Part shown: positions 1 through 7,306 of the stretch, piece by piece
Layout: the number at the start of each line of letters is the position of its first letter
Position numbering within the stretch: position 1 is the first letter of the stretch
Assembly (NCBI GenBank): GCA_002685335.1
Contig: NYWY01000010.1
Span: 1 to 11,751 of the forward strand
DNA: 11,751 bases
Origin: Planctomycetaceae bacterium
GTDB lineage: Bacteria; Planctomycetota; Phycisphaerae; Phycisphaerales; SM1A02
Direction of reading: 5' to 3'
Position numbers and translations under genes: made by a program
The notes under the pieces: model-generated
What the model was told of the DNA's origin: nothing
The model's input: only the letters and a program-made list of their open reading frames with translations
The model's database searches: none

Positions 1-436
1 TGTTAGGAAATGATTCTGGTATCACAAGGATGTCCGAAGGACGGTCCGGCTGTAAGGGACCGCCCACATTGGGATACTTCCACCAAGACTGTTGGAACAG
101 CCTTGGCTTCAGTTACATCCTCGCGGCGTGTCTGAATCGTTCACTTGTCAGAGAGTTCGACGACCGTTTCTGGCCGAAGCCCCCCAACGCGTTTCGCACT
201 GGGGAGACGGGGCATCCTATTGGAACCCCACACGGTGTCAACCCAACCACCCAACCAAAATCGGGGGTCCGGGACACTTTTTCGACGAATCGCGCGACGC
301 CTGGCCTCTTCCAGACTGGTTGATAACTTCGCTTCCCGAGAAAAGGTCCGGAAAAAACGACGCTTATCGCTCTTCGGTGCCGTTCCAGGCGATCTCCGAA
401 TGCCGCACCATCCCCTTTCCAGCTGGGATCGAGGGC
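1..436. other. Non-coding stretch at the left edge, no supported gene
   Basis: I find no supportable gene between the window edge and the comF terminator. Short frames exist on both strands, including one open from the left edge to a stop at 321-323 on the plus strand. None shows the strong G/C third-position bias of the real genes here or a recognisable motif. The stretch looks less G+C-biased than its neighbours and carries short C-rich and A-rich runs. It holds a 24-bp interrupted palindrome at 83-106 and a 6-bp inverted repeat (42-47 with 57-62). I checked by eye for tRNA, tmRNA and RNase P RNA consensus blocks and saw none. It could be a long intergenic region with a promoter for a gene to the left, or an unrecognised RNA. 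Confidence 0.5.
83..106. repeat. Interrupted palindrome (dyad symmetry)
   Basis: The arms CCAAG-A-CTGTT (83-93) and AACAG-C-CTTGG (96-106) are inverted copies, separated by GG and with one mismatched pair (A88/C101). As RNA it would fold into a 9-bp stem with one internal mismatch and a TGGA loop, because the innermost pair would open. As DNA it is a 24-bp dyad of the size bound by dimeric repressors. No T tract follows on either strand, so it is a poor intrinsic terminator. The symmetry is visible in the sequence; a function is not. Confidence 0.45.
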
Positions 437-463
437 AAAAAACCGTCCGCAAGAATACGGCGG
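437..463 (-). terminator. Intrinsic terminator of comF
   Basis: Read on the minus strand, CCG-CCG, an 8-nt loop and CGG-A-CGG form a 6-bp G+C stem with one bulged A. Six T residues follow immediately (plus-strand A437-A442). It begins about 18 nt after the comF stop codon. Position, stem and T tract fit Rho-independent termination, and it supports comF being the last gene of its transcription unit. Confidence 0.75.
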
Positions 464-481
464 CAATTTTGAAAACGTCCG

Positions 482-1240
482 TCACTTGTCGATGGTTCGT
501 GGAAAACCTGCTGGTTGGTCCAGATCACAGCGAGCCACCACGGCTCCATGGACGGAAACGAAGCCCATCCGAGACAGAACCCCTCCACACGCCTCCAAGG
601 TGGCGCCAGTGGTGCAGACGTCATCGATCACCACGACAGGCCGGTCGACCGCCAGCCTTTGACGTCTGCTCCAGAGCCGACTCGCCCACCAGAAGACGGA
701 CGGACCGACGGAGCGGGCGACCGTCGCCCGATCGCTGCTGGTCGCCATCGCCTGAGGAGAACGCCACTCGCTCCGAAGCCACCGATGGGAACGGACCCCC
801 AGGCAAGTCGCAGCGGAAGAAGCAAGCAACGCCGTGTGATCGATGCCGCGGTGCCAACGTCGCCACGTCGGTGATGGAACCGGCACCACGATCGGCCGTC
901 GAGTGGCAACCGACCAGTCGAAGCGTGCCGAAAGCTCGAGGCCGAGCCGATGACCAAGGACTCGCCAGGGCTCCGAGATCGCGTCGTACTTGGCCGTGGT
1001 GATCAATCCAGACAGTGGAGGGCGGTACGGCGCGATGACGGTGAGCGTCTTCATGCCCCGCGGCGGCGTTGCGGTACGACCATCCCCCGGCGAATCCGAG
1101 GTGATGCCCGCCATTCCTCGCAAGACCTCCCAGGTCTCGCGGACACCGGGTGCGCTCGTACCGAACAACTCGTCAAGCACGGCATTGGACAGTTCACACG
1201 CCGCTCGCCATCGCGGCGGACGGCCGGTCGATCGTCGCAT
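482..1240 (-). CDS. comF: ComF-family phosphoribosyltransferase (competence/DNA-uptake related)
   Basis: A 252-residue protein of the ComF/GntX group, which has a type I phosphoribosyltransferase fold. ComF is needed for natural transformation in several bacteria and is thought to act in the cytoplasm on incoming single-stranded DNA; its substrate is not settled. The PRPP-binding motif VVVIDDVCTTGATL lies at residues 202-215. A ComF-typical central block VVPVPSPTWRRWHRGIDHTALLA (in part, about 118-140) and the RSPQA segment near 160 also match the family. The ATG at 1240 has an AAGG about 9 nt upstream. An LSNAVLDELFG stretch near 17-27 corresponds to the family's N-terminal lead-in, but the two CxxC zinc-ribbon pairs that usually follow are missing. 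A terminator lies just after the stop, and a likely acnA terminator separates it from acnA. Family assignment is firm; a role in competence is inferred. Confidence 0.88.
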   Translation of the reverse strand: MRRSTGRPPRWRAACELSNAVLDELFGTSAPGVRETWEVLRGMAGITSDSPGDGRTATPPRGMKTLTVIAPYRPPLSGLITTAKYDAISEPWRVLGHRLGLELSARFDWSVATRRPIVVPVPSPTWRRWHRGIDHTALLASSAATCLGVRSHRWLRSEWRSPQAMATSSDRATVARSVGPSVFWWASRLWSRRQRLAVDRPVVVIDDVCTTGATLEACGGVLSRMGFVSVHGAVVARCDLDQPAGFPRTIDK

Positions 1241-1252
1241 GGGGCCGACCTT

Positions 1253-1262
1253 AGACGCGTCT
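1253..1262. repeat. 10-bp perfect palindrome upstream of comF
   Basis: AGACGCGTCT is a perfect palindrome centred about 17 bp upstream of the comF ATG. It sits where a transcript leader or an operator would lie. Ten-base palindromes arise by chance in G+C-rich DNA, so regulatory meaning is only a possibility. Confidence 0.25.
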
Positions 1263-1360
1263 CAATCCTCCGCTGCCGTCATCGCGGAAACGCACCGGCC
1301 AGAAGGAACCGACCAGCCATGGTGGCCACGAGTGCTCCCTCGCACGCTGGTGGCCGGAAA

Positions 1361-1391
1361 GACGGCCCGCCCCGAAATGGGGCGGGCCGTC
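1361..1391 (-). terminator. Probable intrinsic terminator of acnA
   Basis: A perfect 13-bp inverted repeat (GACGGCCCGCCCC at 1361-1373 and its complement at 1379-1391) flanks a 5-nt loop. It lies about 60 nt after the acnA stop on the minus strand. On that strand it is followed by TTTCC, a short T run, so termination could be weak or Rho-assisted. The stem is almost pure G+C and very stable. It separates acnA from comF, which suggests comF has its own promoter in the remaining 120 bp. Confidence 0.65.
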
Positions 1392-1451
1392 GCGTGAAGT
1401 CGTGTGTCGCCGTCCTCACCCGCCGCAAGCGGCACGTGGAGGCGAAGCCAC

Positions 1452-4193
1452 TCAGGCCGAAGCCATCTTGCGGAGAACCGTCGGGAGGATTCCACCGTTG
1501 CGGTAGTAGTCGACCTCCACCGGGGTGTCGACCCGGGCCAGTGCATAGAACGTCTTTTCCGAACCGGAGGCGTGCCGAGCCACGACCTTGATCTCCTGCC
1601 TCGGCCGAAGATCATCAGAGACGTCGACGTCGAACGTCTCCGTGCCGTCCAACCCAAGCCCCTGGGCATCCTCGCCTTCCCGGAACTGCAATGGCAGCAC
1701 ACCCATGAACACCAGATTCGACCGGTGAATTCGCTCGAAGCTCTTGGCCATGACCGCCTTGACCCCGAGGAGATTCGTGCCCTTGGCCGCCCAGTCACGG
1801 CTCGAGCCCATGCCGTAGTCGGCACCCGCGAGGACCACCAGTGGGACCCCTGACTCCCGGTAGTTCATGGCCGCGTCGTAGATGTACTTCACCTGACCGT
1901 CGAGGAAGTCCGTGGTGTAGCCCCCCTCGGTTCCCGGCGCGAGCAGATTGCGGATCCGGATGTTGGCAAAGGTTCCCCGAGTCATCACCCGGTCGTTGCC
2001 GCGTCGGGAACCGAAACTGTTGAACAAGGAGATCGGGACTCCATTTTCAACCAGGTACTGCCCGGCCGGCGAATCCGACTTGATCGCTCCTGCCGGCGAG
2101 ATGTGATCCGTGGTGACCGAATCCCCGAGCAGCGCCAGGCAGCGAGCATTGTGGACCGACCGGATCGGCTGGACGTCGAGGGTCATGCCCGAGAAGAACG
2201 GCGGATCCTGGACGTAGGTTGAGGCGGCGTCCCAGCGGTACATGTCGCCCGCCACGGTCTCGATCGCCTGCCATTCCTCGCTGCCCGTGAACACGTCGGC
2301 GTACTGCTCGATGAACTGGGAGCGACCGAGCGCCCGGGAGACGGTCTCTTCGACCTCCGCCGTGCTCGGCCAGACGTCCTTCAGGAACACGTCCCGTCCG
2401 GAGGCGTCGGTTCCAAGCGGCTCGACTTCGAAATCGATGTCCACGGTTCCCGCGATCGCGTACGCCACCACCAAGGGAGGCGAGGCGAGGAAGTTGGCCT
2501 TGATATCCGCGTGGATCCGTCCCTCGAAGTTTCGATTGCCGCTCAACACGCTGGAGGCGACGAGATCATTCGCCCGGATCGCCTGCGAGATCTCCTCGGG
2601 AAGCGGGCCCGAGTTTCCAATGCAGGTCGTGCAGCCGTAGCCCACGAGATAGAAACCGCACGCCTCGAGGTCATCGAGCAGGTCGGCCTTCTCGAGGTAA
2701 TCCGTGACCACCTTCGATCCGGGAGCGAGGGATGTCTTGACCCACGGCTTCCGATTGAGACCGAGAGCCCGCGCCTTCTTGGCCAGCAGACCGGCTCCCA
2801 CCATCACGCTGGGATTGCTGGTGTTGGTGCAGGACGTGATGGCCGCGACCACGACGTCACCATCCTTCAACTCGAACAACTCCCCTTCGAGGGAGACGGC
2901 CGCCGCCGGCGGATCCGCGACCGCGGTGGTCCCGACGTCCTCGCCGATGCCGCCTTCTCCCATCCACCGATCGACCCGGGGCGCACCATCGGCACCCTCT
3001 CGACCGAACGTGTCTTCCAGCATCCGCCTCCAGGAGGACTGCATGTCCGAAAGGGTCACCCGGTCCTGGGGACGCTTGGGCCCCGCCAGAGCCGGCCTGA
3101 CCGTGGACATGTCCAATTCAAGGACATCGGTGAACCGAGCCTCGATGGAATCGTCCCGCCAGAAGCCCTGCGCCTTGGAATAGGCCTCGACCGTGCCGAT
3201 GAGATCCTCGTCTCGGCCCGAGAGCCGGAGATACTCGAGAGTCCGATCGTCGACCGGGAAGAAGCCACAGGTCGCCCCGTACTCGGGGGCCATGTTCGCG
3301 ATCGTCGCTCGAGTCGCGAGCGTCATGTCGGCGAGGCCGGATCCGAAGAACTCGACAAACTTGCCGACCACACCGTGAGCCCGCAGCACCTCGGTGATCC
3401 GCAGGACCAGGTCGGTGGCCGTGGTGCCTTCCGGCAGAGCCCCCACCAGTCGCATTCCCACGACCTCGGGAATCAGCATGTAGATCGGCTGCCCGAGCAT
3501 CACCGCTTCGGCCTCGATTCCACCGACGCCCCAACCGAGGACCCCGAGTCCGTTGATCATGGTGGTGTGGCTGTCGGTCCCCACCAGCGAGTCGGGGAAG
3601 AGCACGCCATCGCGCTCCCAGGTGACCCGCGCGAGGTATTCGAGGTTGACCTGATGCACGATTCCGGTGGCCGGCGGAACGACGCGGAAGTTGTCGAATG
3701 CCTGCTGCCCCCACTTCAGGAATTCGTAGCGTTCCTTGTTCCGCTCGAACTCCTTCTCCGCATTGATCGTCAGTGCCACCCCGGAGTTGAAGGCGTCGAC
3801 CTGCACCGAGTGGTCGATGACGAGATCGCAGGGAACGAGCGGATTCACCTTCTGAGGATCACCCCCGAGGGATTCCATCGCATTTCGCATCGCGGCGAGG
3901 TCCACCACGCAGGGCACGCCGGTGAAATCCTGCAGGACCACCCGTCCCGGGGTGAAGGCGATCTCGGTCTCCCCGACCTTCGTCGGGTCGTAGCCGGCCA
4001 GGGCCTTGACATGCTCTTCGGTCACCACGTGGCCATCACAATTCCGAAGGCAGCTCTCCAGGAGCACCTTGATGGACATGGGAAGCGTGGCGATGTCGCC
4101 GAGGCCGGTGAGGGCGTCGAGCCGGTACCAGGTGCGGTCTCCGGACGGAGTCTCGAGGGTTGCTCGGGCACCAAAGTGATCATGCGAGGTCAT
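1452..4193 (-). CDS. acnA: Aconitate hydratase A (AcnA/IRP1-type aconitase)
   Basis: A 913-residue aconitase, the normal length for the AcnA class. It isomerises citrate to isocitrate through cis-aconitate in the TCA cycle, in the cytoplasm, using a [4Fe-4S] cluster. Visible motifs in order: [11 protein letters not shown] (123-133), [21 protein letters not shown] (205-225, in part), cluster ligands Cys455 in SCTNTSNP and Cys521/Cys524 in [23 protein letters not shown] (690-702), [10 protein letters not shown] (796-805) and the C-terminal [15 protein letters not shown] typical of AcnA. The ATG at 4193 has an AGGAG five bases upstream, a strong ribosome site that fixes the start. The 132-bp leader between cysE and acnA holds two adjacent hairpins. 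A likely terminator follows. The gene looks intact, with all key cysteines. AcnA-type enzymes can also bind RNA when they lose the cluster; nothing here shows whether this one does. Confidence 0.97.
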   Translation of the reverse strand: MTSHDHFGARATLETPSGDRTWYRLDALTGLGDIATLPMSIKVLLESCLRNCDGHVVTEEHVKALAGYDPTKVGETEIAFTPGRVVLQDFTGVPCVVDLAAMRNAMESLGGDPQKVNPLVPCDLVIDHSVQVDAFNSGVALTINAEKEFERNKERYEFLKWGQQAFDNFRVVPPATGIVHQVNLEYLARVTWERDGVLFPDSLVGTDSHTTMINGLGVLGWGVGGIEAEAVMLGQPIYMLIPEVVGMRLVGALPEGTTATDLVLRITEVLRAHGVVGKFVEFFGSGLADMTLATRATIANMAPEYGATCGFFPVDDRTLEYLRLSGRDEDLIGTVEAYSKAQGFWRDDSIEARFTDVLELDMSTVRPALAGPKRPQDRVTLSDMQSSWRRMLEDTFGREGADGAPRVDRWMGEGGIGEDVGTTAVADPPAAAVSLEGELFELKDGDVVVAAITSCTNTSNPSVMVGAGLLAKKARALGLNRKPWVKTSLAPGSKVVTDYLEKADLLDDLEACGFYLVGYGCTTCIGNSGPLPEEISQAIRANDLVASSVLSGNRNFEGRIHADIKANFLASPPLVVAYAIAGTVDIDFEVEPLGTDASGRDVFLKDVWPSTAEVEETVSRALGRSQFIEQYADVFTGSEEWQAIETVAGDMYRWDAASTYVQDPPFFSGMTLDVQPIRSVHNARCLALLGDSVTTDHISPAGAIKSDSPAGQYLVENGVPISLFNSFGSRRGNDRVMTRGTFANIRIRNLLAPGTEGGYTTDFLDGQVKYIYDAAMNYRESGVPLVVLAGADYGMGSSRDWAAKGTNLLGVKAVMAKSFERIHRSNLVFMGVLPLQFREGEDAQGLGLDGTETFDVDVSDDLRPRQEIKVVARHASGSEKTFYALARVDTPVEVDYYRNGGILPTVLRKMASA

Positions 4194-4201
4194 GCGGGCT
4201 C

Positions 4202-4206
4202 CTGAG
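4202..4206 (-). promoter_or_regulatory. Ribosome binding site of acnA
   Basis: On the minus strand the sequence before the ATG reads CTCAGGAGCCCGC, placing AGGAG about 5 nt from the start codon. It is the clearest Shine-Dalgarno match in the window and decides the acnA start. Coordinates are good to a base or two. Confidence 0.6.
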
Positions 4207-4237
4207 GTCGGATGAATCGATCAGCGACGACCGTGTC

Positions 4238-4270
4238 ACCCCCGAGAAAAGGGGGGTCGGCAATCGCCGA
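4238..4270 (-). promoter_or_regulatory. Two adjacent hairpins in the cysE-acnA gap
   Basis: Two inverted repeats abut in the 132-bp gap. TCGGC (4257-4261) pairs with GCCGA (4266-4270) across AATC. ACCCCC (4238-4243) pairs with GGGGGT (4252-4257) across an A-rich 8-nt loop. They share one base at 4257. Read on the minus strand they come after cysE and end about 44 nt before the acnA ATG. No T tract follows, so they are not a classical terminator. They may belong to the acnA 5' leader or mark the 3' end of the cysE transcript. Confidence 0.4.
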
Positions 4271-4325
4271 GCACCATTCTACGAAACCAGCGAGCGAGAT
4301 CCTCGAAGGAACCCCCCGATCCTCG

Positions 4326-5285
4326 TCAACGGGGTCGGAGATTGACTTCGAGTCGCGGCCCGGACACCACCGAGCCGGCCGGAACCGATTGCACCAGGAA
4401 CACACCACCATTGACCACGGAACCCCGCCCGATCACCGTCTCGCCCCCGAGAATCGTGGCGCCGGCGTACACGGTCACCTCGTCTTCGAGGGTCGGATGG
4501 CGTCGATAACCTCTCCGGATGACGCCGTCCGCGTTCCGCTCGATTCGCCGGGCTCCCAGGGTCACTCCCTGATAGAGACGGCATCGCTCGCCGATGATCG
4601 TGGTTTCTCCGATCACCACCCCGGTCCCGTGATCGATGAAGCAGCCCCCACCGATGATCGCCCCCGGATGCAGGTCGATTCCGGTCCGGGCATGGGAGAC
4701 CTCCGCAAGCATCCGAGGGAGCAGCGGTACGCCGGCCTGATGCATCTCATGGGCGAAACGATGAACCACCAGGGCGTGGAGCCCCGGGTGACACAGAATC
4801 GCCTCGTCGGGATGCCGGACCGCGGGATCCCCTTCGTACCCGGCCACGGCATCACGGGCCAGCAGACCGCGAATCGTCGGGACCGCATCCAGCAACCGCT
4901 GGATGGTCGCGTCGGCTCGGGTCGACGCCTCGGCCTCCAGACACCCCTCTCCATCCTGCGGGTCGTACGCGAAGGCGGTCACCAGCTGAGGCCGGAGCCG
5001 CCTCACGATGTCCTCGATCAGGAAGCTGACGCCCGCTCGCAAGCCTTCCTGCGAGTCCGACGCGTCGATCGGAGGCCCGAAGAAACCGGGGAACGCGAGC
5101 CAGAGGAAGCGATCGACCAGGCTTGCCACCATCACCGCGTCCGGCGTTGGGGTGACCGACGAGCGATAGGTCCCGGGATGATCCGCCACCGACTGCATGA
5201 TCGACTCCAGGCGACGGGGGTCCACCGAAGCCAGACCAGGCTCCGATCGCTGATTGCTGGGGTTGCTGGAAGACATGGACGACAT
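4326..5285 (-). CDS. cysE: Serine O-acetyltransferase
   Basis: A 319-residue serine acetyltransferase that makes O-acetylserine from serine and acetyl-CoA, the committed step of cysteine synthesis, in the cytoplasm. The N-terminal half is helical and ends in EGDPAVRHPDEAILCHPGLHAL (in part, 151-172). The C-terminal half is a left-handed beta helix of hexapeptide repeats from about 200. The catalytic pair of E. coli CysE (Asp143/His158) matches Asp204 in TGIDLHPG and His219 in FIDHGTG, with the same spacing of 15; His263 in RRHP matches His193. It stops about ten residues after the last hexapeptide turn, so it lacks a long C-terminal tail, the part that mediates cysteine feedback in CysE. ATG 5285 is the likely start; a second ATG lies three codons in, and neither has a good ribosome site. 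A perfect hairpin ends 9 nt upstream. EpsC-type annotation is an alternative name. Confidence 0.93.
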   Translation of the reverse strand: MSSMSSSNPSNQRSEPGLASVDPRRLESIMQSVADHPGTYRSSVTPTPDAVMVASLVDRFLWLAFPGFFGPPIDASDSQEGLRAGVSFLIEDIVRRLRPQLVTAFAYDPQDGEGCLEAEASTRADATIQRLLDAVPTIRGLLARDAVAGYEGDPAVRHPDEAILCHPGLHALVVHRFAHEMHQAGVPLLPRMLAEVSHARTGIDLHPGAIIGGGCFIDHGTGVVIGETTIIGERCRLYQGVTLGARRIERNADGVIRRGYRRHPTLEDEVTVYAGATILGGETVIGRGSVVNGGVFLVQSVPAGSVVSGPRLEVNLRPR

Positions 5286-5294
5286 CCTACGAAC

Positions 5295-5327
5295 GAACGG
5301 CGGCCTCCCGCTGGGAGGCCGCCGTTC
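5295..5327 (-). terminator. Perfect 15-bp hairpin between the EF-hand gene and cysE
   Basis: GAACGGCGGCCTCCC (5295-5309) and its exact complement (5313-5327) flank a 3-nt loop. It starts 35 nt after the stop of the upstream minus-strand gene and ends 9 nt before the cysE ATG. It is well placed to end the upstream transcript, though no T tract follows on the minus strand. If the two genes are co-transcribed it would instead sit on the cysE ribosome-binding region and could limit translation. Terminator is the simpler reading. Confidence 0.6.
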
Positions 5328-5361
5328 CAGACGTCTGTTCAGTTCTCACGCCGGCTGCGAA

Positions 5362-7116
5362 TCAGCCGACACCCTGGCCACCACCGCCGCCGCCGCGGCC
5401 TCCGCGACCGCCACGACCCTCGCCACCGCCACGGCCTCCGCGGCCTTCGCGGCCTTCGCCGCCCTCGCCTCCGCGGCCACCACGACCTTCGCCACCGCGG
5501 ATCGACTCGAACATCTTTCGACGCTCGTCGTCGTTGAGCTCACCGTCGCCATCGGTGTCGAATCGCTTGATCATCTCCTGGCGACGCTCGTCGTTGTTGC
5601 CGCCACCCCATCCGCCACCGCCGCCGCGACCTCCACGACCACGACGCTCGGGAAGGGCTTCCTGCTGCTCGAGGCTCAGCATGCCCTTGAGCTGCTCGAT
5701 GAATCGTTCCGCGGCCTCGTCACGTTCTTCCATGCCATCGCGATAGCGATCATCCTCGCCGTTCCGCTGGCCGCGGGATCCGGGACCCCAGGGCAGACCG
5801 CGCGACATGTCGCCGCTCATCACCGCGACCATCCGCGTGCCTTCGTCGATCTGTCGTTTTCCTTCGACCTTGCGGAGCTCGGTCATCAATCCGCGGTTTC
5901 GGTTTCCCATCTCCGCGAGGAACGCCATCTGGAGCTGCCCGATCGCCATGAAGACGTCCTCGTCGAGATCTTCGAGCTCGAGGGCGGCATCGAACGCACG
6001 GTGCGCCCAGGTCGGCGAGTAGATCCGTTCGTAGGCTTCTCCGAGGAACGCGTCGTCGAGACGGGCCTTTTCGGCCTCGTCTTCGAGGGCCGCCACGAAC
6101 AGCTCGCGGTACCGGTCGTTGGTGTCACGAACGCTTTCGCGAAGGCGGACCTGCTGCTTGAGGATGCGTTCGGCGTCCTTGGTGTCGCCATCCCGCATCG
6201 CCTTGAACAGCTTGGGTGCGCTTGCGAGAACGTACTCGTCACGGGATTCAAGGGCCTGGTGGATCGCCAGCTCGTACTCGTCGAGCATCTCTCCGAGGGA
6301 ATCGAACGAAGCCTCGCTCAGTTCACTGTCGTCGATCACCGCGAAGAGGTTCACGTCTTCCCCACTGAGTCGCCCCTTGGGGAGCGACTTCTCACGGGTG
6401 ATGAACCGATCGAAGGCCGGCCAGAGAACGAGCTGGTCGTCATCGAGCTGGATCTCGACGTCGGCGACGAAGGTCTCATCGATCCGAGTCCGCTCCGCCA
6501 CCCACTGCTCGAGGATGTCGAGCATCTCGCTCATCACCCCGCGGACCTCGTCGAAGGCGCCGCTGTCCATGGCCTCGTCCATCATCTCCTGCTGCATGCC
6601 TTCCATGCGACCCCGGAAGAATTCTCGGCGTTCCTCATCGCTGAGCGGCTCGCCGTTGGCTTCCATCTCTTCCATCTCGGCCCGAATGCCCTGGAATCGC
6701 TCTCGCATCCGATCCCGCATGTCTCCCATGGCGCCACCGCCCATGAAGGACTGCATCATCGATCGGCCCAGGTCCGTGAGATCCGTCTGGACCATCTCAC
6801 TTCCCTCGCCGAAGCTGTCCTCGTAATCCTCGAGCAGGGCTTCGACGATCGGCCGCTGGCCGTCATCGAGCTTCAACTGCTCCACGAAGAGAGGCATGTC
6901 CCGGCGGGTGAAGCTGGGCTCGAGCAGCTCGCGGATCTCCCGCATGCCACTCATTCCTCGCATTCCACCCCCACCACGACCACCTCGGCCCTGGGCTTCG
7001 GCCGACCGCGACAGAAGAGTCGAATCCGCGAGGGAGTCGACGATCACATCGCCGGCGAAGACGGCGGCCACACCAGCCGCGAGGGCGGCGGTTCGAAGGG
7101 ACCTGAGAATGCTCAT
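5362..7116 (-). CDS. Secreted acidic Gly/Arg-rich protein with one EF-hand, function unknown
   Basis: A 584-residue protein I cannot assign to a named family. Residues 1-42 look like a signal sequence: basic start, an alanine-rich hydrophobic stretch and a likely cut near SAEA-Q. A short Gly/Arg/Met tract follows (44-56). Then comes a long, highly charged, predicted helical region (60-480) with LxLxxxQ-like phrases (LKLDDGQ at 81-87, QLDDDQL at 223-229, LSLEQQ at 481-486) that faintly recall Spy/CpxP-type LTxxQ repeats. A second Gly/Arg tract (491-507) precedes one canonical EF-hand loop, DTDGDGELNDDE (520-531), with Asp at 1, 3 and 5, Gly at 6, Leu at 8 and Glu at 12. A 44-residue Gly/Arg/Glu tail ends the protein. 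The ATG at 7116 has AAAGG about 9 nt upstream. Likely periplasmic or extracellular and calcium-binding; anything beyond that is guesswork. Confidence 0.85.
   Translation of the reverse strand: MSILRSLRTAALAAGVAAVFAGDVIVDSLADSTLLSRSAEAQGRGGRGGGGMRGMSGMREIRELLEPSFTRRDMPLFVEQLKLDDGQRPIVEALLEDYEDSFGEGSEMVQTDLTDLGRSMMQSFMGGGAMGDMRDRMRERFQGIRAEMEEMEANGEPLSDEERREFFRGRMEGMQQEMMDEAMDSGAFDEVRGVMSEMLDILEQWVAERTRIDETFVADVEIQLDDDQLVLWPAFDRFITREKSLPKGRLSGEDVNLFAVIDDSELSEASFDSLGEMLDEYELAIHQALESRDEYVLASAPKLFKAMRDGDTKDAERILKQQVRLRESVRDTNDRYRELFVAALEDEAEKARLDDAFLGEAYERIYSPTWAHRAFDAALELEDLDEDVFMAIGQLQMAFLAEMGNRNRGLMTELRKVEGKRQIDEGTRMVAVMSGDMSRGLPWGPGSRGQRNGEDDRYRDGMEERDEAAERFIEQLKGMLSLEQQEALPERRGRGGRGGGGGWGGGNNDERRQEMIKRFDTDGDGELNDDERRKMFESIRGGEGRGGRGGEGGEGREGRGGRGGGEGRGGRGGRGGGGGGQGVG
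5365..5496 (-). repeat. Low-complexity Gly/Arg/Glu coding repeat
   Basis: This encodes residues 541-584 of the EF-hand protein, built from GGRGG and GEGR units. At DNA level it is a run of CCGCC, CCTCC and CCACG variants on the plus strand, with many near-copies in tandem. Such tracts change length readily by slippage. A smaller tract of the same kind encodes residues 491-507 (5596-5646). Confidence 0.75.
5524..5559 (-). other. EF-hand calcium-binding loop coding segment
   Basis: Codes for the 12-residue loop DTDGDGELNDDE. All canonical positions are satisfied: acidic at 1, 3, 5 and 12, Gly at 6 and an aliphatic residue at 8. The flanks RRQEMIKRF and RRKMFESIR supply the two short helices. 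Only one such loop is visible, whereas EF-hands usually pair; a partner could come from dimerisation, or it could act singly as in dockerin-like or calcium-regulated surface proteins. Confidence 0.8.
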
Positions 7117-7154
7117 GAATGTAAACCTTTGTGTCGTTTATTCTTAGGAGGCAT
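7113..7154 (-). CDS. Possible 13-residue leader peptide (speculative)
   Basis: A minus-strand reading frame from ATG 7154 encodes MPPKNKRHKGLHS and stops in a TGA that overlaps the ATG of the EF-hand gene (ATGA overlap). The peptide is strongly basic. Translational coupling through such overlaps is common, and leader peptides occur in this position. However, 13 codons is short enough to arise by chance and I see no strong ribosome site for it. I list it because the exact overlap is notable, not because expression is shown. Confidence 0.15.
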   Translation of the reverse strand: MPPKNKRHKGLHS

Positions 7155-7252
7155 CACAGCCTTCCACTCTCTTCTTCTCACGCCGCAGAGTACTCCGGCA
7201 ATATCCAAACAAACGGGCCGGAACTCTCAATGTTGCGTAGAACCCACGGCTC

Positions 7253-7306
7253 GGGGACGTTTCGATCACCGGATTGAACGGATTCCCGTCGCCGAAACGT
7301 CGCCCC
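7253..7306. repeat. Inverted repeat with 9-bp perfect arms
   Basis: GACGTTTCG (7256-7264) and CGAAACGTC (7293-7301) are exact inverted copies 28 nt apart. The stem can extend by GGGG (7253-7256) against CCCC (7303-7306) with a small slip. The loop contains CGGATT twice (7270-7275, 7279-7284). It lies about 140 bp upstream of the EF-hand gene start. It could be a leader structure, a small RNA or a protein-binding site. Confidence 0.4.

Noticed and set aside
3..323. Plus-strand frame open from the window edge, possible C terminus of a gene to the left
   Set aside because: About 107 codons without a stop, but third positions lack the strong G/C bias of the real genes and I recognise no motif. 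It cannot be excluded without sequence to the left.
145..1002. 285-codon plus-strand frame over the left region and comF
   Set aside because: Most of it is antisense to comF, which has a PRPP motif and its own terminator. The product is Arg/Pro-rich and looks like a shadow frame.
2511..4205. 564-codon open frame on the plus strand
   Set aside because: It lies wholly antisense to acnA, whose motifs and ribosome site are clear. Long antisense frames are expected in G+C-rich genes, and the translation is rich in His, Arg and Gly with no domain.
4212..5537. 441-codon plus-strand frame over cysE
   Set aside because: Antisense to the serine acetyltransferase gene; Arg/His-rich translation with no domain.
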